Shown here in pieces: positions 7,874 through 19,077 of a DNA stretch of 64,000 nt. Numbering within the stretch: the stretch's first letter is position 1; every line of letters starts with the position of its first letter. Where the stretch lies: positions 2,108,001-2,172,000 of the forward strand of contig OZ252252.1 in NCBI GenBank assembly GCA_965249745.1, given 5' to 3'. A program made the position numbers and the translations under genes. Origin of the DNA: JANYHH01 sp965249745. Lineage in GTDB: Bacteria; Deinococcota; Deinococci; Deinococcales; JAAFIG01. The notes below the pieces were generated by a model. The model was not told the origin of the DNA. It ran no database searches and saw only the letters and a list, made by a program, of their open reading frames with translations.

Positions 7874-8422
7874 ATGATCTATCAACTGCTGATCGCTACG
7901 CTGCTGAGCGTCCTCGCGCTCGTGGCCTGCGCCCCAGAAGCCAGTTCCCTGGGAGTCTCGAGCGCCCCGGTTCCCGCCGCTCTGGAATTCCCATCCGGGT
8001 ACAAGGCCGCCTTGCAGGTCAGTGCGCGCGGCGTGCAGATTTACACCTGCCAGCCCAAGGCGGACGCACCGACGACCCTTGAATGGAGCTTTAAGGCTCC
8101 CGAGGCAAGTTTGTACGACGCGAACGGAACACCGTTCGGAAGCCACGGGGCGGGCCCGTTCTGGGCGAGCACCGATGGCAGTCGCATCGTCGGAGAGGTC
8201 GTCGCCAGAGTCAACTCGAGCGACGGGACAGCCATTGCGTGGTTGCTGCTGAAAACCAAATCCGTCGGGGAGAAGGGCAGCCTGTCCGACGTGGTGTACG
8301 TGCAACGCCTCGACACGGTCGCTGGCAAGGCTCCGGCCGATGGGTGTGGCACGGCGACCCAGAACACCGAAACTCGAGTGCCGTACACCGCCCGTTACGT
8401 GTTCGCCACTCGAGCACCCTGA
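7874..8422 (+). CDS. DUF3455 lipoprotein
   Basis: 182 residues. The signal peptide ends in a clear lipobox, LVAC (Cys20), so it is probably membrane-anchored on the outer face. The body has the DUF3455 pattern: FPSGYKAALQVSARGVQIYTC, then FWASTDGSRIVGEVV, and near the C-terminus GCGTATQNTETRVPYTARYVF. Family function is unknown. TAGGAG lies 9 nt before ATG 7874. It follows the exported SOD by 60 bp on the same strand and may be the third gene of the ECF-controlled unit. Confidence 0.85.
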   Translation: MIYQLLIATLLSVLALVACAPEASSLGVSSAPVPAALEFPSGYKAALQVSARGVQIYTCQPKADAPTTLEWSFKAPEASLYDANGTPFGSHGAGPFWASTDGSRIVGEVVARVNSSDGTAIAWLLLKTKSVGEKGSLSDVVYVQRLDTVAGKAPADGCGTATQNTETRVPYTARYVFATRAP

Positions 8423-8438
8423 AGATGTGGGTCTAGCC

Positions 8439-9524
8439 TCAAGGCTCAATTACGTAAACGATCCCGCCGGAGTGCGTGATCCAGGCTCGCTCGAGCTGCG
8501 ACCGCTTGTACACGGTTCGCACCCCGGCATCGGTGCGCGCAGCCGGATCGTTGATGATCGGGTCACCGGTCGCGGTGAAACCGCGCAGGACGACCAGATG
8601 CCCGCCGGATTTCGGGATGTGCGCCCCCTCGAGTTCACCGGCTCCCCAGGCGATGCTGAGCGCCAACGGAATGCCCTTGGCGATGTAACCCTCGGCTTCG
8701 CTCAGGCTCGAGAGGCGGGTTACCAGGGCGCGGTACCCTCGAGCACCCGCGTAAGCGACGTTGAACGCCCAGTTGCCGGAGCCGTCGTACTCGGTGTCCC
8801 ACATGGCGGTCGCGGCGTCTGGCACGGCCTGAGCGGTCTTGGTGCCGCGTCTCAGATCCCAGTAATGCAGGATCATCGTGACGCTGGTCGGGCTGCACCA
8901 GACCTCGCCACCCGCCGGATAGATCATTTGCGACATGGCGGGTACGGCCAATTCCTTGCCCCAAATGCTCCTATCAGACGAGACGCGGATGAGCTGGTCA
9001 TGCTGGCTCGAGTCGCTGATAGCGGCCGCCAGCCCCGTCAGCGTCGGGCCGTCTGCGCCCGCCACGGCGTTCAGCGTCACCCGGATTTGCAGGGCGGAAG
9101 CCGTTCTGGATAATTCCAGGGTATCGGTGTTGACCCGGCCGTCGGCATCGCGTTCACCGCTGAACGAGGTGCGCTTTAGTGTGGTATCGCTGCTCCAAGT
9201 CGCCACCCGGTAATAGCGCGTCCAGCGCGTCCCGAGCTGCGCTCGAGCTTCGATCAGCAAACTCGAGCCGAGCGGCGTTACGGCGTTCCACGAGACCACA
9301 GCCGTGTCGAAGTTCCCGGTGATCGGGGCTGTCTCCAGGGAACCGCCTGTCATTCCTCGCCTCAGACGGACCCGCACTGCGCTGGTGTTTGCCAGCGTCA
9401 GGTCGTTCAGCTTGGCCGTCTCCAGAGCGCGCCGCTCGAAGGCGGTCCAGAGCGAGCTGCGACCCGAAGCGGTCTCAACACTCGGTAGCATCAGCAGCAC
9501 CAGAAAAAAGATCAGCGTTCGCAT
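8439..9524 (-). CDS. Secreted C39-like peptidase (papain-fold)
   Basis: 361 residues. Signal peptide at the N-terminus (MRTLIFFLVLLMLPSV). An N-terminal beta-rich domain (about 30-185) precedes the peptidase C39-like domain: catalytic Cys in GGEVWCSPTSVTMIL, His in SGGHLVVLRGF, Asp in PIINDPAARTD. Family members are bacteriocin-processing-like or cell-wall/secreted proteases; the substrate here is unknown. ATG 9524 is chosen because the signal peptide begins there. TACACT lies 10 nt upstream and could be a -10 box for a near-leaderless message. Convergent with the DUF3455 gene, only 16 bp apart and with no obvious terminator between them. Confidence 0.85.
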   Translation of the reverse strand: MRTLIFFLVLLMLPSVETASGRSSLWTAFERRALETAKLNDLTLANTSAVRVRLRRGMTGGSLETAPITGNFDTAVVSWNAVTPLGSSLLIEARAQLGTRWTRYYRVATWSSDTTLKRTSFSGERDADGRVNTDTLELSRTASALQIRVTLNAVAGADGPTLTGLAAAISDSSQHDQLIRVSSDRSIWGKELAVPAMSQMIYPAGGEVWCSPTSVTMILHYWDLRRGTKTAQAVPDAATAMWDTEYDGSGNWAFNVAYAGARGYRALVTRLSSLSEAEGYIAKGIPLALSIAWGAGELEGAHIPKSGGHLVVLRGFTATGDPIINDPAARTDAGVRTVYKRSQLERAWITHSGGIVYVIEP

Positions 9525-9549
9525 ACATGTCCAGAGTGTAAGGCCATCG

Positions 9550-10086
9550 CTACTTCGCGTGCCAGTCGGAGTGTAGTAGAGCATACAGATGCTCGTCGTA
9601 CCAGCTTTCGTTTTCCCACCAGCTTTGCACCAACACCCCCTCGAGCCGGAACCTCAAACGGGTCAACAGCTTCTGTGAGGCGAGGTTCCTGGCATCGGTA
9701 TTGGCGGCGATACGGTGCAAGTTGAGGGTTCCGAACACCTCGGAAATCAACGCCTCGAGCGCCTCCCGCATCAACCCCTGACCCTGATGGGCACGGGACA
9801 GCGTGAACCCAAGTTCAGCCTGACGCGGCTCGAAGCGGCGGAAACCAATATCGCCCAGCAACTCGTCGGTTTTTAAGTCAGCCACCGCGACCTGTGTCCA
9901 GCCCTCGTCGCTCAAACTCCTGCCGTGCATCTCTTCAATCAATCTTAAAGCCTGCGCTTCCGAGTACGGCGGTTGCCAGCTCTGAAAGTGCGCCACCTCT
10001 GGGTCGCTGCGATACCCGCTCAGCGCCGCCGCATCCCGTCCCTCGAGCGGACGCAAACGAAGCCGAGGCGTGACAATCGGCTTCAT
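9550..10086 (-). CDS. GNAT family N-acetyltransferase (RimJ/RimL type)
   Basis: 178 residues. VTPRLRLRPLEGRDAAAL at the start is typical of RimJ/RimL-like acetyltransferases, which transfer acetyl from acetyl-CoA to amino groups of proteins or small molecules. The acetyl-CoA binding loop is RAHQGQGLMREAL, followed by LHRIAANTDARNLASQKLL. The ATG overlaps the argF stop codon (ATGA, 4 nt), so it is co-translated with argF. The substrate cannot be told from sequence. Confidence 0.9.
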   Translation of the reverse strand: MKPIVTPRLRLRPLEGRDAAALSGYRSDPEVAHFQSWQPPYSEAQALRLIEEMHGRSLSDEGWTQVAVADLKTDELLGDIGFRRFEPRQAELGFTLSRAHQGQGLMREALEALISEVFGTLNLHRIAANTDARNLASQKLLTRLRFRLEGVLVQSWWENESWYDEHLYALLHSDWHAK

Positions 10087-11009
10087 ACTCCCATGATGTT
10101 GAACAGCAGGGCTTTCTGGGCGTGCAAACGGTTCTCGGCCTGATCGAAGACCCTGGACTTCGCGTGGAGCGTCGCTTCCTGCACGACCTCTTCGCCGTAA
10201 TGCGCGGGCAGGCAATGCAGAAAAATCGCCTCCGGTTGCGTCAACTCGAGCATCGCCGGGTTGACCTGGAAGCCCGCGAAGTCTTTGATCTTGCGGCGTT
10301 GCGCGGCATCCTCCTCCTGACCCATGCTGACCCAGACATCGGTGTAGAGCACGTCCGCGTTCTCAGCCGCCGCTCTGGGATCGCTCGTCAGTTTGACCTT
10401 TGCGCCCCTTTGAAGCGCATCCAGGATCACGCTCGCGTTCGGCTCGTAGCCGCGCGGCGTGGCCAGCGTCAACTCTATTCCCGTCAGCACCGACATCTCG
10501 ACGAAACTGTTGGCCATGTTGTTACCGTCCCCGACGTAAGCCACCTTTAGTCCCTGAGTGTTTTTGAACGTCTCTTCGATCGTCTGGAAATCCGCCAGCA
10601 ATTGCACCGGATGCAGCAAGTCTGACAGACCATTCATCACCGGTTTCCCCGAAAAGCGAGCCAGTTCTTCCACGGTGCTGTGTAAGAACACCCGCGCCAT
10701 GATGCCCTCGACCCAGCGCTCCAGGTTCATGGCGATGTCACGGACCGGTTCTCGAGTGCCCAGTCCGATCTCGGTGTTTGTCAAGTTCACACTGTGCCCG
10801 CCGAGTTGAAACATGGCCACGTCGAAGGTCGTGCGGGTCCGCAGGCTGGGTTTTTCAAAGATCATCGCCAGCGTTTGCCCCTCGAGCGGCTTCAACCCCT
10901 TGAACTCGCCGCGTTTCATGGCGTGCGCCGTGTCCATGAGAAAACGGTACTCGGTTGGGGAGAGGTCGAGGTTGCTTAAAAAATCGCGGCCGGGAAAGGC
11001 TGGGGTCAT
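10083..11009 (-). CDS. argF: Ornithine carbamoyltransferase
   Basis: 308 residues, normal length. Makes citrulline from ornithine and carbamoyl phosphate in arginine synthesis. The carbamoyl-phosphate site KPSLRTRTTF, the HPVQLLADF motif and the ornithine-binding HCLPA loop are all present; this loop and the MANSF segment distinguish it from aspartate carbamoyltransferase. GGAG lies 9 nt before the ATG. Other arginine genes are not in this window. The downstream acetyltransferase overlaps by 4 nt. Confidence 0.96.
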   Translation of the reverse strand: MTPAFPGRDFLSNLDLSPTEYRFLMDTAHAMKRGEFKGLKPLEGQTLAMIFEKPSLRTRTTFDVAMFQLGGHSVNLTNTEIGLGTREPVRDIAMNLERWVEGIMARVFLHSTVEELARFSGKPVMNGLSDLLHPVQLLADFQTIEETFKNTQGLKVAYVGDGNNMANSFVEMSVLTGIELTLATPRGYEPNASVILDALQRGAKVKLTSDPRAAAENADVLYTDVWVSMGQEEDAAQRRKIKDFAGFQVNPAMLELTQPEAIFLHCLPAHYGEEVVQEATLHAKSRVFDQAENRLHAQKALLFNIMGV

Positions 11010-11105
11010 GGTTGGCTCCGTGGCGCTGGCAGGTCTGTAAGGTTTCCAAGAGTAACTCGAGCTGAGGTACCCGTCTCGAGATAAACGCCTCGGAATATAA
11101 CAGGA

Positions 11106-11855
11106 TCAGCCGTTTCCCGCCTCGAGCGCCAGTTCTGGTTTCACTTCAGCCGGTTTCACCTCGAGCGGTTTGGCTTCAACAACATCCGCAAACAGTCGGC
11201 GCTGGTGCAGGATGCTGATCTTCTGCCAGATTTTGCGTGACAGGCCGCTCGTCAAGCTTTCCAACTCGTTGACGCTCTGATTGGCGTCTGGGTCATCGAA
11301 GCGCGTCACGTACAAAAACCCGATCTTGGAAACCAAGGATAGCAACTCCGAGCAGTAATCCAGGTAGCGCCCGAGTTTCAAGTCATCCATGTCGCGCTTT
11401 GGGTTGTCCGGGTCCTTGGTGAGCTGTTTCATATCCACGATGTGCGCCACGGCGCGCAATTCGTTCAAGGCTTGCACCACCCTGGCACGCTTGACTCGAG
11501 TTTCCAGGCTAATCAGGAAAAACAGCCCGGCGGCGATCAGGAGAATTTCGCTTGTCGTTGCCTCGAGCGCTTGAATCAGATCACCGACCGACAGTCCGTC
11601 CAGGCTGAGGTTCAACCGCGACACGGTGTACACGATCCCGACGACCGCCAGCGCCACAAACCCGCCGACCGACAGGCGCAACCACCAGATCGGGCGCACC
11701 ACCCAGTCCATGACGAGTTTCGTTTCTGTGGAGAACTCGATCAGCTCCCGGCAGACGCCCGACAAGCCACTGCCAGGAAACCGGTTCTCGATCCGGGACA
11801 GCAGCGTCTCCAGGGTCTTGGTGATCTCGTCGGCGCGCAATTCAGCTCGCTGCAC
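11106..11855 (-). CDS. Two-helix membrane protein of unknown function with a KP-repeat tail
   Basis: 249 residues. Cytoplasmic N-terminal helix, two predicted membrane helices (about 60-80 and 105-123, ILLIAAGLFFLISL), then a long helical domain and a C-terminal tail with five-residue repeats (AKPLE-VKPAE-VKPEL). No known catalytic motif was recognised. GTG 11855 is chosen because TAAAGT lies exactly 6 nt upstream, the spacing of the leaderless promoters in this window. A homologue search would be needed to name it. Confidence 0.7.
   Translation of the reverse strand: MQRAELRADEITKTLETLLSRIENRFPGSGLSGVCRELIEFSTETKLVMDWVVRPIWWLRLSVGGFVALAVVGIVYTVSRLNLSLDGLSVGDLIQALEATTSEILLIAAGLFFLISLETRVKRARVVQALNELRAVAHIVDMKQLTKDPDNPKRDMDDLKLGRYLDYCSELLSLVSKIGFLYVTRFDDPDANQSVNELESLTSGLSRKIWQKISILHQRRLFADVVEAKPLEVKPAEVKPELALEAGNG
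11135..11179. repeat. Three 15-bp tandem units in the 3' end of the membrane-protein gene
   Basis: Units CTGGTTTCACTTCAG, CCGGTTTCACCTCGA and GCGGTTTGGCTTCAA follow one another without gaps. On the coding strand they specify five-residue repeats of the type VKPxE. Confidence 0.8.
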
Positions 11856-12065
11856 GGGGACACTTTATCCTGAGTTCCGCTCGAGGTCACAGGATTCGGC
11901 AAGCTCCCGGTGGGTCGTCTGCTGTGGTCAGCTTGAGCTGTGTTTGCGCGAAGCAAGCCCCCCCTTTACGAAAAACCGTGTGCGGTAACAAATTTCCCAG
12001 TCAATCTCACGGGTGACGCGGCTATGTTTATGCCGTCCCACGATGGTTTTGCGATTGCTCAGATA

Positions 12066-12535
12066 TTACTCGAAAGGGCCGACCAGTTCAGCCCAGCCAT
12101 CCGGGGGCAACGGATGCCCCAGCATTCGGGCGAGCGCCAAAAGCTGCCCCTTGTGGTGGAACTCGTGCGTAATTGGGCGGACGATGGTCTAGCGTTGCGT
12201 CAGTTGCAGCGTCTCCGTGCGATATGTGCGCTCGAACATCGCGTCGGACTGTCGAATTTCTCGAGCGCCTCTGCCAGTATCGCGTCTACTACCCCGAATC
12301 GCGTTCGCATTGCGGCAGCGTCCGGGATCTCTGCGGCGGGCAGCTCGAGGATGGCCCGCTCGTAGCCCAAGCCCATCACGCCGACCCAGAGCAGGTAGCC
12401 GAAGGCGATGTGGGCCTGAATATTGCGAATACTGCCGTAGGCGAACTCGGGATGTTCCAAGGTGTAGACGTCATTCGGGAGCGCGTCGGTGAAAGACAGC
12501 AGGTGCTCACGGGTCTGTTTCACCCAATCGTACAT
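12066..12535 (-). pseudogene. Broken DinB/DUF664-like gene
   Basis: The frame from ATG 12535 encodes MYDWVKQTREHLLSFTDALP and HIAFGYLLWVGVMGLG, typical of the DinB four-helix fold. It loses the family pattern near 12250. In another frame the sequence continues as FERTYRTETLQLTQ, is stopped by TAG at 12189-12191, and then gives the characteristic C-terminal PITHEFHHKGQLLALARML with its metal-binding histidines, ending at TAA 12066. One frameshift plus one nonsense codon separate the halves, so no full protein can be made unless the sequence is wrong here. Intact DinB proteins are metal-binding and often act as thiol-dependent transferases. Confidence 0.8.
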
Positions 12536-12814
12536 CAACGCCAAAGAGGGGTCCGTGCCTCGAGTTTCCGGGTTACGACCCTTTCAGTCAAGCCAGACTC
12601 GGTATGGGGTGAGACGCCTACCAAAAAAGGTGCCCCCTTTCGGGGGCTGGGGGAGGGATGTATGGAGGCGTTCGCCGTTGGCTGCGCCTTCGAGTTACAA
12701 GGTAGACCCGCTTGATGAGAAATTTCTTGGAAAACGCGTGAGAAGCCAATTCTATTGCTCCAGGAAGCGCCATGAACCGCGAACTTGCACTCACTACAGT
12801 TTTCTGCGTTCTAT
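12536..12814. other. Gene-free stretch between the DinB remnant and the gyrA terminator
   Basis: No convincing gene. A purine/pyrimidine-rich patch near 12628-12657 (CCCCCTTTCGGGGGC plus G-run) can fold into a short hairpin. One CTCGAG copy near 12559. Confidence 0.5.
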
Positions 12815-12851
12815 CAGGTGAGCCTCGAGACAAGTGTTCGAGGCTCACCTG
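12815..12851 (-). terminator. Hairpin downstream of gyrA
   Basis: CAGGTGAGCCTCGA (12815-12828) pairs perfectly with TCGAGGCTCACCTG (12838-12851), a 14-bp stem with a 9-nt loop, 6 bp beyond the gyrA stop. No strong T-run follows. The left arm contains a CTCGAG copy. Confidence 0.7.
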
Positions 12852-12857
12852 AATTTC

Positions 12858-15284
<2,427 letters not shown>

Positions 15285-15311
15285 GCAAAAACCTCCGTCT
15301 GTAACCGAAGG

Positions 15312-15350
15312 ATTCTATCACAAGGGACCAGTATTACGCAAATAACATAA
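15312..15350 (-). promoter_or_regulatory. gyrA promoter with RDRM-like (DdrO operator-like) site
   Basis: On the minus strand, TTATGTTATTTGCGTAA (15350-15334) matches the Deinococcus RDRM consensus TTATGTCATTGACATAA at 13 of 17 positions, with both outer arms kept (TTATGT, TAA). The putative -35 TTGCGT (15341-15336) lies inside it, and TAGAAT (15317-15312) forms the -10 after an 18-nt spacer. DdrO bound here would block polymerase. The consensus is known from Deinococcus; its use here is inferred. Confidence 0.7.
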
Positions 15351-15438
15351 GCCACTCGAGCGGGGGTCATACCTTGAAATCAGTCGGCTCGAGCTGGCTG
15401 GAGTTCTCCTGATGTGAACCCGGATCAGCGGCGCTCCG

Positions 15439-15468
15439 CCTGCCTCGAGATTGACATTCCGAGGCAGG
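15439..15468 (-). terminator. Possible terminator after the HExxH protease gene
   Basis: CCTGCCTCG (15439-15447) pairs with CGAGGCAGG (15460-15468); the loop begins with the end of a CTCGAG copy. It lies 21 bp downstream of the protease stop. There is no T-run, so confidence is moderate. Confidence 0.5.
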
Positions 15469-15489
15469 TTCGGTTGTCAGCTTCGCCGC

Positions 15490-16434
15490 CTATCCCCTCA
15501 GATCGAACCCGGTTTCGCGCAAGATATCCCAGGGGTCTCGAGTCGTCAGCAGCGTCTTCAAGGCTTCCCCCTTGGAGGTGGCCCGCTCGTAATAGGCGCT
15601 CACCAGCTCGTGCCCGATGAAGTACCCCAGATCCGCCGGTTCGCCGCCTGCACCGACGCCCTGATACAACCAACCGCTCAGATCGGTCCCTTCGAGGTCA
15701 GGATTTTGGAGGTCTGCCAGGAATCGCCGCCACAGCGCCGCCTCGCGGGCCCGGCCGTACTCGTGCAGCCTTGGGTTGATGAAACCATCTGACACGAGCG
15801 CCCCGAAGTACTCCGCCAGGCCCTCCGCGAAGACCGCCTCGAGCAGCGTCGGCGCACGCTGGGCTTCGTCACCGTACAAAAGCCGCTGCTGCATTAGATG
15901 CTGGTAGTGAATCAACTCATGGGCCACGATGCGCGGCAGTATCTCCAAATCACCCACGACGCTTCGCTCCCAGGGGTTCAACTCGTGTAACGGTGTTTCG
16001 GGGTCGGCGGCGTAGAACTCGGTTCCGATCAGCAGCCCGGCCTCTGAGAGCGTGCCGCCGCTGCTGAGGCGACCGATCAGAAAGTACACGTCCGGGAACC
16101 ACGGGCCCCTCTCGAGGGCCGCACCGAACAGATTTTTCATAGCGCGTAAGGCGCTCAGAATCGGTTGCTGCATGTCCATCACCCGCAAGGTGTGTGATCG
16201 AATCGCCTGGTAGTAGGCCCTTTTGGCGAACACGGTGGAGGTGAACGTATCGGCGTCACCGATTCGCAGCCGAATGAAATCCTCGAGGCCGGGACTGGCC
16301 ATCAGCAGGTACTCGTTGCGAAAAACTTGGACTGCCGTTTCTGGGGTGGCGTGATCGAAGGCGCGCCAGAACCGCAGGATGTCGTCGGTGTGAAACTGAG
16401 TTGCGTCCGGGTCGGTCTGGGTGTTGCCATCCAC
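15490..16434 (-). CDS. HExxH zinc-dependent protease-like protein (DUF2268/DUF5700 type)
   Basis: 314 residues, no signal peptide. The motif VAHELIHYQHLMQQ contains HExxH, and FAEGLAEYFG downstream supplies a plausible third (Glu) zinc ligand, as in gluzincin peptidases. GYFIGHELVSAYYE near the C-terminus resembles the distal helix of DUF2268 proteins. The substrate is unknown. GTG 16434 is chosen because TAACAT lies 7 nt upstream, fitting the leaderless pattern of this window. It stands between gyrA and the histidine kinase on the same strand, with 205 bp separating it from gyrA. Confidence 0.75.
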   Translation of the reverse strand: MDGNTQTDPDATQFHTDDILRFWRAFDHATPETAVQVFRNEYLLMASPGLEDFIRLRIGDADTFTSTVFAKRAYYQAIRSHTLRVMDMQQPILSALRAMKNLFGAALERGPWFPDVYFLIGRLSSGGTLSEAGLLIGTEFYAADPETPLHELNPWERSVVGDLEILPRIVAHELIHYQHLMQQRLLYGDEAQRAPTLLEAVFAEGLAEYFGALVSDGFINPRLHEYGRAREAALWRRFLADLQNPDLEGTDLSGWLYQGVGAGGEPADLGYFIGHELVSAYYERATSKGEALKTLLTTRDPWDILRETGFDLRG

Positions 16435-16549
16435 GCTGGATATGTTAAACCAGAAGCTGGCCGGGCGCTTCTACCTGGACTCGGTTCGGACAGGGGAGAG
16501 CCGAACCTTTGGCATAGCGTGAGGGCTTGCTCGAGGGGACGGGAGACCT

Positions 16550-18907
16550 TTAGGCAGTCGGTTCGACCGCCACCGCCTGAACCAGCGGCAAGCGCACCAC
16601 GGCGGTCGTCCCCGCACCGAGTTGACTCTCGAGCCAGACCGTACCACCGTGTCGCTCGGCAATCTGACGGGCAATCGTCAACCCCAGCCCGGTCCCACCC
16701 GGATCACGGCCCGGTGTCCGCGCTCGGTCGGTGCGGTAGAAGCGGTCGAAAACCCGCTCGAGGTCCTGGGCCGCGATGCCGGGACCGTTGTCACTGACCG
16801 TCAAGTTTGCCCAGCCGGAGTCCGCTCCCAGGCGAGCGCGAACCGTGCCCCCAGCCGGGGTGTATTTGAACGCGTTTTCCAGCAGCACCAGCGCGAGCTG
16901 CTTCAAACGGTCACGGTTGCCAATGACGGTCACGGGTTCGGAGATCTCGACTATGAGCTGATGGGCTGTTGTTAGGTGACGGGCCCCGCGCACGGTCTCC
17001 TCCAAGATCAGGTCAAATCGGAGCGGCGCGAAATCCCCGTATTGACCGGCGTCACCTCGAGCCACCGAGAGCAGGTCGGTAATCAACCGCGACAGGCGGG
17101 CGGCTTCGTGGGCCGCGTCGCCCAGCATTTCCAGGCGCTCACCTTCGGGGATCTGGCTGTGACGCAGCAGCAAGTCCAGATTGCCGCGAATGCTGGTCAG
17201 CGGGGCGCGCAACTCGTGGGCGGCATCACCGACGAAGCGGCGCTGCGCCTCATTGACCTCGCGCAGCAGGACCAGCAACCGGGCCCGTTCCACGTCCGCC
17301 CAGGTGCGCTCGGCCGTTTCCGCGACCGCCAGGAGATCATCTTCGGTCCAGTGGCGCGGTTGCGACACGTGCGCGCTCAGGGTCATCAGCAGTTGCCCGG
17401 ATTTGACGAGCGGAGCGCTGACGATTGCCAGGACACCCAGTTGCCTGTACCTGGCGCGCTCCTGATCGTTGAGGCGAGCATCGGTCGCGGTGTTGTTGAT
17501 CTGCACCAGTCTGCCAGCGCGCAACTCGCCGATGATCGTCGGTCCAAAATCCTCCAAATGATACCGCCCTCTGAGGTCTGGCTCTGGGTTCCCGTCAATA
17601 TGCCGAATCTGGGCGTGTTCACCATCGGCTTCCACTTCGGTGTAAAAGACCCGTTCAGCCTCGAGTCTGTCCCGCAATAACCGTGTCGCCTCGATCTTGA
17701 CGGCCTCCGGGTCGGTCAGTGGCCGCAAGGCGTCGCTCAGAAACAGACGGTACCCGGCGCGGTCGCTCGAGGCGCGCAAACGATCCTCCAGCAGACGGCG
17801 TTGCGTCACGTCCTGGGTGACGCCGACGACGCGGTAGACCTGGCCGGTGTCATCGGTCACCGGAAAGGCGCGGTCGCGTAACCAGCGGGTCGCGCCATCG
17901 CTCCGAATGAACCGGTACTCCTCGTCGAATTGTCCTTGCAGCATCTGTTCCGCGAACGCCCGTTCGACCCGCTCGAGGTCATCGGTGTGAATGTGGCTCC
18001 TCCACTGGGGTGGGTCGCGCAGGTCTCTGGGGTGCATCCCGGTGACCGATTCCAGACTCGGACTGACGTAGATCAGTTGGCGCTCCGGGTAATCGGTGAT
18101 CCAGAACACGTCGCTGATCGTTTCCGCGAGCTGCCGGAAGCGCCTTTCGCTCTCAAATAGGGCGTCCCTGTCACGGTTGCGTTCGGTGATATCGGTGAAC
18201 AGCAGTGTCACCTTGGCGCTGTTCTCGTTCCCCAATCGGGCTGCCTCGACCTCGAACCAGCGCCCCATCATCTCGGACCCCTGCTCGAAGCGCAGTCGCT
18301 CACCGGTCGCGGCCACGTTTGCGTAGATGTCAATCCAGCGACGTTCCAGACCTGGCACGAGTTCCAGGGCGGTTTTGCCAGCGGCGTCTTTCAGTCCCGT
18401 GTGAGCCTCGAAATTCTGGTTGACCTCCAGGAAACGGTAATCAATCGCGTGGCCCTCTGTGTCGTACAGCACCTCGAGGATGCAGAACCCCTGATTGATA
18501 CTTTCAAATAATGCCCTGTAGTGCGCCTCGGCTTCGCGCAGGGCGGTCTCGGCGCGTTGACGTGCCGTGGTTTCTTCGACGATCACGGCCACGCCGCTGA
18601 TCGCCCCGGACTCGTCACGTATGGGATGCAGATGCTCGAGCCAACTTCGCTCACCCGTCCCAACGCTCGGAACATGGAGGTTCTCCAGAGTCTCGCCGCT
18701 CTCCAGCACCCGCCGCACGGCAGGTTCCAACGGGGCCGCGAACGGCAGGTGTCGAAGCGCACGGCCGAGAAAATCATCCGGCTCAGCACTGTTCATGCCC
18801 GCCAGAGCGCGGTTGACACGCGTGAATCGCAGATCCCGATCCAGCACGGCAATGCCGACCGGCGACGCCAGCAGTGCCTCGAGCAGCGACCCGTCGGACA
18901 GGTTCAT
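16550..18907 (-). CDS. Multi-PAS/GAF sensor histidine kinase
   Basis: 785 residues, no membrane segment. Three PAS domains (about 8-120, 130-250, 255-375; the third contains YVSPSLESVTGMHPRD), then a GAF-like domain (about 385-545), the HisKA dimerisation helix with phospho-acceptor His in HELRAPLTSIRGNL, and the ATPase domain (NAFKYTPAGG, VSDNGPGIA, GGTGLGLTIA). It should sense a cytoplasmic signal through PAS/GAF and phosphorylate a response regulator that is not encoded nearby. ATG 18907 is chosen because GAGGAT precedes it and PAS homology starts just after; in-frame sequence upstream does not look coding. Confidence 0.92.
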   Translation of the reverse strand: MNLSDGSLLEALLASPVGIAVLDRDLRFTRVNRALAGMNSAEPDDFLGRALRHLPFAAPLEPAVRRVLESGETLENLHVPSVGTGERSWLEHLHPIRDESGAISGVAVIVEETTARQRAETALREAEAHYRALFESINQGFCILEVLYDTEGHAIDYRFLEVNQNFEAHTGLKDAAGKTALELVPGLERRWIDIYANVAATGERLRFEQGSEMMGRWFEVEAARLGNENSAKVTLLFTDITERNRDRDALFESERRFRQLAETISDVFWITDYPERQLIYVSPSLESVTGMHPRDLRDPPQWRSHIHTDDLERVERAFAEQMLQGQFDEEYRFIRSDGATRWLRDRAFPVTDDTGQVYRVVGVTQDVTQRRLLEDRLRASSDRAGYRLFLSDALRPLTDPEAVKIEATRLLRDRLEAERVFYTEVEADGEHAQIRHIDGNPEPDLRGRYHLEDFGPTIIGELRAGRLVQINNTATDARLNDQERARYRQLGVLAIVSAPLVKSGQLLMTLSAHVSQPRHWTEDDLLAVAETAERTWADVERARLLVLLREVNEAQRRFVGDAAHELRAPLTSIRGNLDLLLRHSQIPEGERLEMLGDAAHEAARLSRLITDLLSVARGDAGQYGDFAPLRFDLILEETVRGARHLTTAHQLIVEISEPVTVIGNRDRLKQLALVLLENAFKYTPAGGTVRARLGADSGWANLTVSDNGPGIAAQDLERVFDRFYRTDRARTPGRDPGGTGLGLTIARQIAERHGGTVWLESQLGAGTTAVVRLPLVQAVAVEPTA

Positions 18908-19077
18908 CAAACGATCCTCTTCTTTGAAACCGAACCTCGCCACCGTTGAGCAGACCTGAAGACTGGACTGGGGTTGGGTTGCACGGTTCCATTCTGAAAA
19001 TCTTTGCGGTTCACCAACATGCGCCCAGACACGATTGGTGCGCCGTGCGAATCGCGTCTGAGTCGCTCGAGCCAAAT

